Positions 29,401 through 44,400 are shown, counted from the stretch's first letter. The stretch: DNA of 64,000 bases from Anticarsia gemmatalis (GCF_050436995.1 NC_134757.1:1996501-2060500), one strand, 5' to 3'. The notes: generated by a model not told the origin, from the sequence alone. Numbers and translations: made by a program.

Positions 29401-32400
29401 ATTAATCATGAGTAAAAATAATAATCATAATCATGATTAAATAAATTAGTCATCAATCATTTAATGATTAAATGACTGATGACTAATTTATTGTATTTTT
29501 GTATGATGATTAAACTAAAAAAAATAATTCAGGTGACATAATTTTAGTTTAATTGAACACATCTATAAAACTATAACTGATCACCACATTAAGTGGACTG
29601 AAAGAAGATAATTCCATTATTTATAAAATTTGATTTTCAAAACGCGTAGTTTTAAAAAGCAATTTAAATTATTTTAAACTAAATTAGCCCGAACTTATTT
29701 TTGCAAATGTGTACCTGCGTAAATTAAAAAAAAATTAACTGATTCTGTTGTAAAACTAGCTTTAATTAAAAACCTGTGATTAACAAATACTTGAAAAGCT
29801 TAGTTTTATTTAACTATTATTTTTAGTCATTAAAATTTTAGTCATGATTGAATAACTAACACTAACACTAATTAATCATCAATCACGACTCATGATTGAA
29901 TTTTTTTAGTCATTATTCATTAGTCATGACTAAATAATTTAATCTTAATCATCAATCATCAATCAAACTAAATTTTGCCCAACACTGGTTGCCACGTTAT
30001 AAAATGTATTTCCCTACTATTGATGGAGTGGCCTTGTTAGGACTGGTGTAGGGGCCAACATCGCTCGGTTTGTATGGTCGACCTTGGAAAGGGACCGGCG
30101 AAGGGAACGCATCTACGTAACAGATATTTGTATCAATACTTCAACAGTTCAGAATCTATTGAGGTGGGTTTCATTTACTTTTTATTACATTGGGCTTTTG
30201 TGATACGACCTTATTTGAAGTGAAGTTTACAATTGGGCATAATATAATATACCTACTTACTAGTACTTATTTAATAATGTGCTTCATGAATAGATTCCAG
30301 GAAACATAAGCGTCTCCAGGGAGAGCAGGGCGTGTGAAATTGCATCACTTTTAAAGGATACCCGGGTAAATTTTAAAGCATGTACCTAATTATTCGCGTA
30401 AAAACCGTAACTAACATATTGTCGCTAAATGTTAGTAATTTTTTTCCGATTCCGACGCAGTTTTCATTGTAATTTAGATATGCACCATTGCATAAAATAG
30501 TAAAGTTATACATTCGTAATAATTTATTATTTAGATATTTTCTGAGTAGAATAGGTTTTGGTGTCTCCTGTAAAGTACATTATATTAAAACACACAGCGA
30601 CTTTAGCACGCGTAGCGAGGTAACATTTACCTTAGAAATAAAATGAATAATTGAGTTATAAATTATTCTAATGGCATGTCATCAAACCTGTGGTTTATCT
30701 TTAACGTTCTCTTCCAGAATATCATAGCCATCATAAAAAATATCCAGCCGCCATTGAAATAGGCCTCATAAAATTTTCACGCGGGACAAAATGGCGGTTA
30801 AAAAAGTTATAAAAATACATACAGATGAAATATAAATGGTTTGAATGTACCTTGATATTTGTCAATGTCTTCAAAAAATGATTTAGACATAAAAGTTAGT
30901 GGCTGTGAAAAATCACATGAAATAACAACCATATTTTTTATGAATTCGTGAAAAATTATATGATGAAAGGCGTTAGGAGTATGGGACTTCCTTTTCATTT
31001 GTAAACAGCCAAATGTTGTCGCTATTATTATTAATAGAACAGGTTACCCTTAATTATTTTATATTTAAATCGCATTTGTATCACATAAATACTATAAAAA
31101 TATACTTATACAAAATTAATGCACACAAATTCCTTCCCTCAAAAGCGTTCTCTTCCACTATTTTGCCACAATTTTGGGAAAATCTTTGCATAGCAACAAC
31201 ACTTTAGCAGAAACAATGATGGACTTATTTGATTTTTGTTTATTACTGATTCCTGCAAGGTTTAGGTTTAACGCAGATATAGAGTGAGTAAAAGCTCATA
31301 GGTTTATATTTAGACAATAACATGTTGACAAAAACAATAATATTTTTATTTGTCATTGTTTTGACTGGGAGTTGCAAAACATATTATTATGTAGGTAATT
31401 TAGCAATAGCTAATTAGCTACACCTCCAAATTACGAGTTAAAGCTCGTGTTGATACTTCAGATTCTTCAGATACAAGTCTTCTCCTAGTGTGAGAGAAAA
31501 GACCTATAGAAGTTGTAGATATAATTATGGCAATACAGTGTTGCCCCTGTTACATAGGATTGTAATTGAGAAATGATATTATAAATGGGGAACCAACCAA
31601 AAGGGGGTTTAGCCGCCCTGTAATTTTGGGTATACAAAGCGTGATTTTATGTTAAACTTCAACCTTGTTAATTATTTCAAATTAACAAGGTTGAAGTCGA
31701 CCTAAATAAATATTCAAATTCTACACAAGTTACGGACTAGTCATAAAGATTAACAGAGTTCTAGACCTACTTCAACATCTAGTTTTATTCCTACAAGTCT
31801 ACGCCTTGAAAGTAATAAACTCGGAGGTTTTAAAGCTTTACTTCACCGCATGTAATGTAAATATTCTAATTTCTATGTTGAAGTAACTCGTCTAAACCAG
31901 TTTGGTGCTAGTCGAGTTATGTATACGATTGTCCAAACTTGGGCCGGGTTGGCAACCAATGTTTGCTGAGCGCCGGCGCCCGAGTGGTATAATCAGCTAT
32001 TAAAATAAAGCATTCAAATTCAACAATCATAGTAAAGTTTGCTGTGGTGAATAGGCACCTGGTTATAGCATTAATGTTTGGACAAGGAGTCTGCAGACAC
32101 CGTGGTCAAGCGAACAGCTAATGGATTAGATAACTTATAACTAAACTAACTATTAATACGTGATCTGTAGCACAAGATTTAGTTAGTGCAGATACCAGTC
32201 TCTCACAAAGAATATTCTTAAGTTAGTCAGATAAGCTGTAATACCTGTGTGACAGATATATAGAAAAACAGACGAATCAAACATTATTATAAATATTCAC
32301 TCATATTTTGGACGATAGCTTATTGAAATCGGTCGTAAACCTTAGATACTAAGTTAACCACACGAAAAATGAACATTTCAATAATCGATTTAAACCACCG

Positions 32401-35400
32401 CTGCCGATGCGAGTAACGAGTAATTAATATCGTAATTATACTCGGATGTAATATCGATATTATAGTAGATTTCTTTTCGATTAGTATGCAGTATTTTGTG
32501 CTATGATTGCTTGTAATTATAGGTTGCATCGCAGATTTTTATCGATTGATTTATAAAGCTTTGCGCGGACTACTGGACTATTAGAAACTCATTATTTAGT
32601 ACTTCAAGTAATAGAATTTGTTTATTGATCATTTTAAATAGAAGGCAATCTATACTAATATTTTCAATGCAAAAAAATATAATACAGTTTAGGCAGTTTT
32701 ACTATAGAAATGCTAAAGTTTGATTGTATGGATAAATGTTTGTTACTTAAACACGTCAAAACAACTGAAAGGATTTCGATGATATTTGTTATAGTCAATT
32801 TATACCCTGTATTAACACTTAAGACACTTTTTATCGCGGGAAAATATTTTCACGCGAACAAATTTACAAGCAAAAGTTAGTGTAGAAATACTGAACAAAA
32901 GGTCGCATTTCAAATCAAATTAGTAAAGAGAGTCGTATCAAGGAAAAGGTGGCAATTCTTAATTGAGTGGGTCACCTAATTAATATGGTTGCCTGCCAAT
33001 CAGGTCGGGGCGGGTCTGACCCGGGAAACAGTCTTACTTCTAACAGTGATTCTTAGACATTAAATATTTATGAAGAAATTATGGAGTTTTGTTTGAAACA
33101 ATTTGTTATTTTATTTTTTATTTTTACAACCAGACCCGAAACAATTATTTGTGTATCGCACAAATAATTGTCCCGTGTGGGACTCGAACCCACGACTTCC
33201 CGACGCAATGGTAGCAGCGTGGTGACCTAAGCCACTGCGCCACGGAGGCAGTCAGTATTTGAATACCTATTTAAAGGTTAGAGCTTTTCATGCCAACATT
33301 AAATCACGCCTTTTCCCTATAGAGGTAAGCAAAGACTAGAGAGTTCACAATCTGCATCATTTTACCTTTTACTCGGTGGACTAAGGTCTAACCGTTCTCT
33401 CATCACGAGAGAAGATTCATCTCCGGCAGTGTACAGAAATAGCTTTAATACACGAGGATGTAAGTGTATTTGTCTTGTTGTTCTTCGTCTTAAAATAACA
33501 AGGGCTATCATGATGTCATCTGTGGTTTAAATTTAGTTATTTAGGATCCATTTAGGCCTAACTGGATGTAACGACCGGCGTCGAAACACATAAAGAGCTG
33601 AACATCACAAGGACTTTAATTCACAACTTCAAACAAGAAAATTACGTTTCCCTTTTATTATAAGTTGTGGTTCGAAAAAGCCTCTAATTTGCTCCAAATT
33701 AAATTATAATTCAGACGGTTGTTCCTTTTCGCCATTAATACATATTTAACTAAATCTTGCCTGTGACTTTGCCCGCGTAGACTGTAGTTATAAGTCTTAT
33801 TAAAGGAGGTTCCGATTCCCATGGAATTTTTGTGACAAAAAATATTGTAAGTCGTTTATCGGGTCCCAAACTATTTTTGTAAAAAAATTTTATCAATTTG
33901 TCCAGTGCCTAAGGCATGGAAAAAAGATCGACAGGCAGAAATACTTTCGCATTTATGATATTAGTAAGGATTGTGGTTTGAAAAGCCTTCCATTTGAAAT
34001 GTTTCAAATTAAATTATAATTCGGTTCTTCCTTTTCACCACTTATATTAAAATTTAGAGATCTTATTGCGAAGTTTCTTGCTGAAATTATAATCTGACGC
34101 AATAATTTCGATTGTTGTGAAATATTTCTGACCAAAATATTTGGATAGACTTACATACATATATAGATGTATAGGTAGACATTATATCAATATAGTACCT
34201 GCAACAAAAATGAAAACACAATTATAAATACATACATAAATTTAGAGACCTTTTAATTCACGAGAAAGAACAATTTTATACCGAAGAAGAGTTTTTAAAT
34301 GTAGTTTCTTGTGTTAATGATCCATATTTCATATTAATCAATGGTGCAGGGATCGCATAATTGGCGTTCGTTAGTTACTGCCTAGCCCTATGTGAAAAAG
34401 GCGTGATTTTATGTCATTATGTATGTTTGTATGTATGTATGTGAATGTAAGATACTACAGCTTCACTACATCAAATATTTATCTACATAATTATGCAAAA
34501 TCATTCAAATATTCAACTATTTTATCAATCACCCGCCATAAAATCAGATGTAACGTTATTTTCAGTGAAATAAACATCTCGGAACATCGGCCGTCGAACT
34601 CATAAAACTATTACTGTTTCCGCCATTTTAATCTAAATAAAATACAGAATACTGTTTACAAACTGCAAAAGTGTTTTGAAAATGAGTTTATTTTTTTCAA
34701 TTTGAAAGTTCAAGGTGGCTTTTTATTAGTCACGACGCATTTAGTTCAATATAGAGTGTAAAAACATGTTAGTGGGTAAATAGGAATCGACTATGTATTT
34801 TTTAGGGTACCGTACCCAAAGGGTAAAACGCGATCCTATTACTAAGCCTCCGCTGTCTGTCTGTCTCTCTGTGTCTCTATCTCTCTCTCTGTCTGTCTAT
34901 CTGTCTATCTCCAGGGCTGTACCTCATAAACCGTGATAGCTAGAAAGCTGAAATTTCCATAAATGATGTATTTCCGTTGCCGCTATAACAACAAATACTA
35001 AAAATATTATTATTAAGAATTTACAATAAACGTGTTTTTTCGTACGGAACACTTCGTGCGCCAGTCCGACACTTGGCTGGTTTTTTTATACTATGTTGTA
35101 TGAAATTGACTTTTGTTATCGTATTGTTCAGGTTTTTTTGTTGCAAGAAACTGTAACAGTTAATAATTCCGTGTCTACTGTGAGTATAACTGCGGTTAAT
35201 ACTATTTATAAATTTTAAATTCATTTATTTGTTTGTATATTTTGTCGCTATTTTGTAACCATCACGAGGCAACTTAGTATATCTGCCTACCTAGTTAAGT
35301 TTATTGTACACACAAACATTTGTACATACATAAAATCACGGCTTTTCTCCACAGGGGTAGGCAAAGACCAAAGAATGCCACTTGGCACGATCCTCACATA

Positions 35401-38400
35401 TTCCCTTGCCTTAATATGATTTATATCCCTACATCCTGTCATACAGGACCGCCGCCGGTCAGGATATTTTTTTAAGACGTCGCTGATATAATATATGATG
35501 TTTTAAATATAACAGCTATGTTCTTACAGCCATAAACCATTTTATGCGAAAGATGGATTATAAGTTAGTTAGAAAATCCCCACATTGTCTAGCGTTTCAA
35601 ACAAAATTACATAGCACATAGCAAAAAATACGTATTATTTATGACAACATACAAAAATAAGCACTTTTATTATAAAAGTGCTTATTTTTGTATGTTGTCA
35701 TAAATAATACGTATTTTTTGCTATGTACATGACATATGACAATAATTGTCACACAGAGCCATATAACTGATAAAAGAAAATGTGTATAAAAGCGTTGTTT
35801 TTAAATATACCACTTGGATTCCCAATTTAAACAATAGCCGGGAGCGATAAAGAGTATGACGGCGGAAAGCATTTAATATTTATTTTTATTAACAAAACCA
35901 AACAAAACAAAAGTAAAAGTCGATAAAAATACATAAAAGCCAATTAATTTATCAAATTTTGACATCGTCGACACCAACTTCGTAAAAGTTTTGTATTCTT
36001 AACAAACTCTTAAAAACTTTTTGATTTACGTAGATCGTTACTTTAAGCCATAATTTCCCCACTTCACCTCTATGCCAGTCTTTGTTGGAATACTGCATAC
36101 TAGCCTGGGGCGGGGTAGCAGCTTGTCACCTGATTATACTGGAGAGAGCTCAACGTGCAGTACTTAAAACAATGATTAAAAAACCCTTCCGTTACCCCAC
36201 CGTTGATCTCTTTTCAGATACTCAGGTGCTAAGCGTACGAAGACTTTTTATCAAAAGGTTAATTCTGCTGGCTCATAAGGAATTTTTAGTTACTGAAAAC
36301 TTTGAAGACATGATAAAGAAACGCGTTCTTAATCTCCCAGTCGAAAATGTAAAAACCATATTTGCCAAAAGGTTTTGTTTCTATTTAAAAGCTTATATTT
36401 ATAATAAAATTAATAAAAAAGTCGTGTTGCATTCATTGCCATACCGATTGGCAAAGAAGACGCTTTGCAAAAGCCTATTGACCTGGACATACGCAGAGAC
36501 AGAGAGTATATTTAAAAGAATAGAGTAAATAATTTTGAATTATATTAATCTACCTACTTTAGTTTAGTTCCAAAATAAGAATTTAAGGATTTTGTTGTTC
36601 GGATGTTGTGTTCATTGTTTTAATTTATAATTGTTGTTTAGTTTTGTAACAAATTGTCGGATCTCACTTTCAATAACTCTGTTGTTGTTTGTCTTTTTAT
36701 ACTAGGTGCTATATGTTCAATACCGCTAAGAGAAAATTGTTTAAGATAATTGTTTTCATTAAAGTTGCCTGCAGTACAGGCCAAGCCTAGTGCAGGCAGC
36801 TTCTGTAATTGTAACTTATTTTCTTTGTAATATGCATGATTATTCTTTTGTATTATTTTAATGTAAAATTGTATTATGGTAAATGAATAAATTAAAGAAA
36901 TTAAAGAAACTTTGGAATAAGTATCGGTAAGATTATCTGACGGTATTTTGTCAGTTGTATTCTTATACATTGGCTGACACTTAATCTATTGGTTAGGTTA
37001 TCTGTCACCTATCTATTAGACTTAAAACTTTCTCCCAAATTGTCCGGTTTGCTTGATATTTCGGTACAAACTGCAATGACTTTAGTTGAAAGTTGATTGG
37101 CAAATAGAGCATATAAAAAGTAATATTAGTAAATTAAGTAGATTGAATCCTAATAATTTAACGCTATAATAATTTTACCGCAACCGTTGGTCCTGTATGA
37201 CAATATGTATGGATGTGAATGAAGCAAAGTAAGAATGTAAGAATCTTACCAATGGGAGTTCTTTGATCTTTATGTTTTATATTATTGAAGAAAAAAATAT
37301 GTGTCACAATGGAGTTTATAAAAACAAATCCAAGTTCAGATGCATAACATCAATTGAAGTCCCTTGAAATAGGGGGCGAGCCGATTGCCATTATGTATCA
37401 CGTGACCTAACTCCGAAAAACTATTCAGAACAATCAAATGTAACCTGGACATCGGACCTGGTACCTCATTACATGTGTCATGCATGCAGGAAAAAATACT
37501 CGTTTGAACAAGTGTCAATTTTATATTAATGACAGACTAGAGGCCGCCCGCGACTTCTTCCGCGTGGAAACCCTTCACGTGTAAATCCCGATCCCTCGGG
37601 AACTCCGAGATAAAAAGTAGCCTATGTGTTATTCTGGATCTTCAGCTACCTATATACCAAATTTCATCGCAATCGATTTAGTAGTTTTAGCGTGAAAGTG
37701 TAACAAACATCCAAACATACATACATACATACAATCTGACAAACTTTCGCATTTATAATATTAGTAGGATAGAGATACCTGTCAATCATATCAAAAATAA
37801 ATCAACGAATACTTAACCTTCACAATCTTGATCAATTACACCTACAATTTATTTTTAAAAGACGCATTACAAAACTGAGGTAATATTACTGGTCGGTTAA
37901 TGTTTTAAATCAGGGCTTATCAACAAAGTCTCTTGTAATAAACACGTCCCATGATGTCATCTAATTGAATAGTTCACTCTTAAAACGGTTGTTTAAGAAC
38001 ACACGGGCAACTGTTGCGCGACATACTGGCAACATTTTATCAATACCATCAAAACTGGCCTGTGTTCTATTAGTATACTCTAGCACATAATATTTAATGT
38101 AGGTATTAGACATAATCTTTATTATATTATAAATTGCGGCGGTCTGATCGCGATAAATTCAAAAACCACTGGACGGAAGCTCATGCGGTTTTTACCAATA
38201 AATACAGCGATTAATAAGGAAAGTTTGGCTGAATTTTGTCAATATGTTGAAAAAAGTGTTAGGCTTACTTTATTTCTATTTACTTTTTATATCTTTTTAA
38301 TTATATTCATCAGCCTCATTAAAATGAGAAAAAGAATGCGTAGTTATTTTATTACCTATTTTTAAAATAGTTTTGACAATTTATGTGTTAAATATGTTAA

Positions 38401-41400
38401 TTACAATTTCTCTGTTATATTTTTTATTATATTATGTTAATTAATTACGCAGTTTTATTAGCGGATTTTACGACTTTCAAGAAAATGTGACTTTGTTTAT
38501 GCAATTAACTGGTTTCAAGTTTTTTTTATTATCTCGTTTATTTTTTTATTTCGAGATTTTTACGGAATGTTGCTTGTTTTTTTACGAGCATGTCCTGTGG
38601 TTAAGATAAGAGGTAATTATAAAGTCAGGCAGTTAAATGTAAACAATTGTAGGATAATTGGTCTCATGCAGTCTTTAAAAGTCATCTACTACCATCCTTT
38701 GTTATTTAGTTTTATAACAATATACAGCTAAAACGAGAAACGTTGGATTTTAAAAACTAAACTACTAGTTGTATGATTAAAGTGTGTCTCTCTACCGAAA
38801 CATTCTATTCATCATCTATCAAAACAAACTTAGGCTGTATACAAAAATGCCTTAGTAAACAAGTTTTAACTTAAATACAGCATTAAATAACAATCACTTG
38901 TCAATAAATGTGACTGACCATTACAACAAACTCAGCAACTTAAAAATTAAATTTAAAAAGTTGCTCGTCTGCTCGACCTCCATTCCAAATTTAGGTTAAG
39001 CACGAGCAACGGCTCATTACGACACATAGCAACAGGCCATATTTATTTTAGGCGACACCTCCAACATACGAATCATCATTTTATATCTTTATAACACGAC
39101 CAAATTGAAAAGACACCTTCGTATTTAGTAACCAGTTTGACAGCTACGTATTTTTTATGACAGGGTTATAAATCAAATGCAAAACTTGTGTTATTTTAAA
39201 CTGTAATTATAGTAGCTTTAACGTTTTTTTTTGGTTAATAAGGAAGTGTTTTTAATTAAAATAGTGGATATATCTGTACATCTTAAATTAATTATCGTCG
39301 TACAGCCCACGCGCAGTGTATTTGCGCGCGAAATTTTCAATTACTGCTTAATATATATACATAAATAAATCACGCTTTTTCCCATATATGTAGGAAGAGA
39401 TCTTATAACGCCACTTGATACGATCCTTACAAACTTCCTTAGCTTCATTCACATCCATACATCTTGTCATACAGGACTGCCGGTTACGAGTACTACGCAC
39501 CTGACCTTTCTGCAAGACATCACCGATATGATCATCAATCTTTTGTCTTTCTCCGTGGCGAATCTTTGTCTGCCTCCATGGCGCACTGGTTTAGGGAGGT
39601 CGTGGGTTCGACTCCCACACGGAGCAATTACTTGTGCCATCCACAAAAATATAATTATTTCGGGTCTGGTTGTGCTTTGTGTCCGTTGTTTGTATGTTTG
39701 TAAAAGTCCCCGCGACACAAGAGCAATTCTTAGTGCGGAGTTGTCCTTTTAAAGCTGATGATTATCAGTCTCTGCAGTACTCTATAAAAGAGTACAATAT
39801 AATAATAGAGCACTCATTGCAGTTATATTTTATCAATCAACCCCACTCCTTCTATCTGTCATTCAATCATCTGAGCTTAGGTTGTAAGCGATAGTTATAT
39901 AACACAGTAAGTGCATTACACTTATATACGTAACATAAGTACAGCGATAGTGGAAGTGTTCTATAACAATTCCTGCACTTATAAAAGCCTAGTGCACTAG
40001 GTACTTCTGGCTTCCCAAATTATACATACACATACATACATACATACACAAAATCACGCTTTTTTAAACACGCAGGAAGAGAACCAAAGAACGCCACTTG
40101 GTACGATCATAACAAACTTTCCTTTTTTTTTTTGCTTCAGGGAAATGCATGTCCCGCCCTAGGGAGGAAAGCGGGGGTCTGTCGGGCTCTCCCGCCGGCC
40201 AGGCGTTCCAGCTAACGTGGGCATACCGACTAAAAACCTGACGGTGTTCCTTCAACGGTCACCATAAGGTGGCCAGGACGCGGTACCTCCAATCGGATAC
40301 CCCGCGTCCCAGCCGGATTGTAAACTTCTTGTCAATCATTTTCCTAAATTATGTGATTGTGATGTGTATTGTGATTTTCAGTTGACCCTCGAGTATTAGC
40401 CGTATGGTGCCTTATTGTGGTACAAAAACGGTCTAAAATATACCTTTTATTTAAAGCGTTTGTTAACCTTTTGATGCATTAAAAATCTTGAATGACGTCA
40501 GAGATATTATAATTTCAATAATATTATGTCGAAACCTGCGCCAAATGTGAATTTTATTTTCTATCACTAAAGCTAAAAAATATTTGGACGAAATTAAATA
40601 TTGTTTTGGCCGTGCTGTAGAAATGTAGATAAAAAATAATAAAAGCAAACCGTTTTGGAAACTTGAATGAATATTTGAATACTAATCTAAACTATAATAT
40701 TTTGAAAATATGTTTGTTTATTTGAGAAATTTATGTCTAAAACTACAGAACTGATGGTAAAGTAATTACACTAATGGAATAAGATTAAGATTGATGATCC
40801 ACAAATTATCATGATAGTCTGAAAATCGTACGGAATCGGCTTAAAAGTAAGTATGGCGTAATCGAAGTTACCCAGTGTGAGAGCTTATAAAATTAATTAC
40901 AAGGGAACTTTAATTATGCACCTGTAAAAATAACACTTGGATTCTTTTTGCTAACTAGATGTTTTGACAGTGACAAGTGCTCAGAAGATTTGACAAGTGC
41001 TCAGTAGATACTGGTGTGTGATCTACAATATTTAAACCCGGTTTCAGCACTTTTGGATAACTATCACATAGCTTATTGGATGAAATTTTGACAATAGTAT
41101 TTAAATTCAAAATATCGTAAACTTGAAGCTGAACTGTCAAACTGGCCTCTATATTTTTTTATATTTTATCAGACAAAGTCACGGCGAACCACTAGCATAA
41201 AAATAAAATCAATAAAAATATATTAAATGCCATGTTTTTGTTTACAATATTTATTCCATACTGGTCACGATTGTGGGCGATAAAATAACAAATACAGCAT
41301 GCTAAGGTCATTGCGGATTTTTATTGAAAAATATCAGCAACTTTGAAAATTAACGAAGCCTTTTTATAGTTCTGTAGGATGATAATTTTGTTTTGATGGG

Positions 41401-44400
41401 AGCATTGAAGCGTGTTTGGGTATTCGAGTGTAAAAAGTCACAATGAAGTTGTCTAATTGAAGTAATGTCAAATGGTTTTTGTTAGTTAAGTTTGTAGTTA
41501 GATCTTAAGGGTTTTGGTAGTAAAAGCTCCATGCTGCTGCATGTCATGCACATTTCATATGCGTTGAGAAAAGCTCATAGTTTGACTCCTTGTGGAGTTT
41601 AGATGGCCATCATACCCTCGAGCAGCTTGAAACGTTTTATATTAAGTTGAGTTCTAGTCATGAATGGTGCATTTTTTGTTAATGTTACCTCAATAATAAA
41701 GACCACTAGACAAGTAACAGATGACAACAGTAACAAATGAAATGACAAATCAATTAAAACATAGTGATTTAAGAATCGAATTTTAAAACATTTATTTAGC
41801 TTCTAAAATTCTCAAATACTTGAACTAATATTTGTATGTCCCAGCATGGTAGTCTACTACATAGAGACCTCTAAAATCGGTAGAGTCAACTAAATTCGGT
41901 CGCGTAGTGCCGCGCAGACGCCGGTCGACCTCGATATGCTACAGGGCCATAAAATACAGATATGGCCGCCGGCCTGCCTACTAGTAACTACAGGTAATCT
42001 TCATTAATACTAGTATTTAAAGAATTAGATAAAGTTAAAACGTTAATCTTCGTAATCTATACTTTTATACTAATATTATAAAGCTGAAGAGTTTGTTTGT
42101 TTGTTTGTATGTTTGTTTATTTGTTTCAACGCGCTAATCTCAGGAACTACTGGTTCGATTTGAAAAATTATTTTAGTGTTAGATAGTCCATTTATCGAGG
42201 AAGGCTATAGGCTATATATCATCACGCTACAACCAATATGAGCGAAAACGGGGAAAAAATTACCCATTCTCTCTTATGTGACGCAAGCGGGTCAGCTAGT
42301 TCTTTAGATAGTTGAAAATATTTATAAATGAATTGTAAGGAAGGAGATGATTAGATTAAGTAAAGGAATAATAGACTGGTATCGATTTGGAAGAACGGTT
42401 TAAAGGGGCCTATTTCAGTATGTCTATTCGGTTTTTAAAACCCTGGTTTCTATACCTTTACCTTTGATCTTTTATCCCGAGTGAGAAATCAATGGTTAAT
42501 GTTATGTAGCTAAAGTTTAGATAAGATAGATACATTTTGATTTTAGAATCGTAGATTTACAAGTTTTTTTTTATAAGATTCTTTTGGTCTCAATGGTCAC
42601 ACACGAGTAGGAATCCCGTAAAGATCCCTAAGGCTTTCCTACACTGACAGTCTTTTGTTAAGGGTTAACTCAAGTTAGAATCGCTATGATCGGAACAAGA
42701 ACCCACGACCTCTCGCTAATAAATCTGATGAGCCTAATGATGTCTATGCCAATATTAATGATGTATATAAACGTTATTTATTATAAAATGTCACTGCAAT
42801 GAATGTTGTCATTAATATTGTTAAGAGATTCTCCGATAAGTGAGGTTAAGCTGTGTTGTTTGAACGACCAGTGACCATTCATCGTGCCTTCCTACTAATG
42901 AGGATGTCTGTAGCGCAGTGGAAAAGGTGGTATAGAATTGTAGGTTTGCATCTCAAATGGAACAAATGCTTAACCCCCGGTGTCTGAGTACATTTAGCGG
43001 TAGTTTATCTATTCGATAGCGTTTTTTGTATGAGTTTAAGCGCAATTGAATAGATAAATTACCGCTAAATGTACCTCAGAAACCGGGGGATAGTGATCCA
43101 CAAGTGGTTATTTTAAGTCTTGTATGCTGTGTCTGTCTGTATTCTGAAGGTTTTACGGCACAAGACTTATGCAGAAGTTTTCACAACACAACGAAAATAT
43201 GAAGAAAACTGCGACAGGTACAGCGCTTCCCTTCTTTTTTGTTTTTTTTTAATCTTTTTGTATATTGCGGATACAGTTTAACATAGTTCGAATAATGTTG
43301 TAAATAACATGTTATTTATAAAGCCTAGGTTTTTCTTTTCTTGTTCATTTGCTTTTCTTGTGCAACCGCTTTCGCTTTTCGCAAATATCCTATTTCCTTT
43401 TTCATGATTAAATTTCACACTGCTAAATTCTGTAAAGCAGTTTAACTATAAGAGTGTAACAGACGTACAAACGGACAGCAGACGTACTTCAGCATGTATC
43501 ATGAATATGGATGTTTAAATGACGTTGAACAAGTTGCAACAAGTCAATATGAATAAGTATTGATAATATGATAATAGGCAATCTATAAGCAGAATGGAGT
43601 CCAAATCGTTTCTACTACTTTGTACAGTCAGCTCCATAAGTCGCTTTACACGTTCATATTTTCAAAACCTCTTTATTACCCAATATTAATGAAAACAAGA
43701 ACAAAATCAAGTAGAATTAGTTGGAAATATTCATTTCGATCACCGTCAGATGTTTTCTCGATGGAATAATATGTAATACTACAAATATAGGGTTTCAAAC
43801 GATATGTTCAGCGACTTTTGGAGCTGACAGTACCTTGTTCTAGAACCCATTAATATTAATACTATAATGTCCTTGGATATTATTTATAACTGTATTTGAT
43901 ACTCCAATTTATACTACTGATTGTTGAATTCTTGTTTTAATCTTGTCATGTTATGTGTAGGTGTACAGATACTTTGTATGTCTATCAATCTGATACACTT
44001 GTTTCCAGGCGGTTATCGAGGCAACCATAGCCAGTTGCGCTCACTAAACGATCTGTGGGTTAAGCAAACCTTAGCGCGGTCATTACATAGATGGGTGACC
44101 GCATAGTGGTATCTGAGCTGGGCTCCTTCGTTCTTCGGAGGGCACGTAAAAAGACGGTATTGGTTTTTTCATTTTTGGGACGGAACCCTTCGTGCGCGAT
44201 TTCAACTCGCACTTGGCCGGTTTTTCTCAACAGCATCAGCGTAATAGCTCATCATTGTTGATGAATGTTGCCACATCTGTACACAAAGGCCGTTTTGTTT
44301 AGTCTGGCAACTGTTATCTGTTATCATAATGTCACTCGTGCTCTACATAAGTTGTCTGGAGATTGTCTACATTGATAAGTGGCCCTTTTTTATAATAAAT

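Noticed and set aside
29340..29960. CRISPR-like array of TCATGA repeats
   Set aside because: Units are irregular, in both orientations, and lie within hAT transposon ends in an insect genome.
31657..31696. microRNA precursor
   Set aside because: A 17-bp stem with a 6-nt loop is too short for a typical insect pre-miRNA.
35616..35726. microRNA precursor
   Set aside because: Perfect pairing over 55 bp with a 1-nt loop is not miRNA-like; an inverted duplication or foldback element is more likely.
36638..36970. 110-codon minus-strand frame
   Set aside because: Antisense to the 3' tail of the LINE at 36055-36920.
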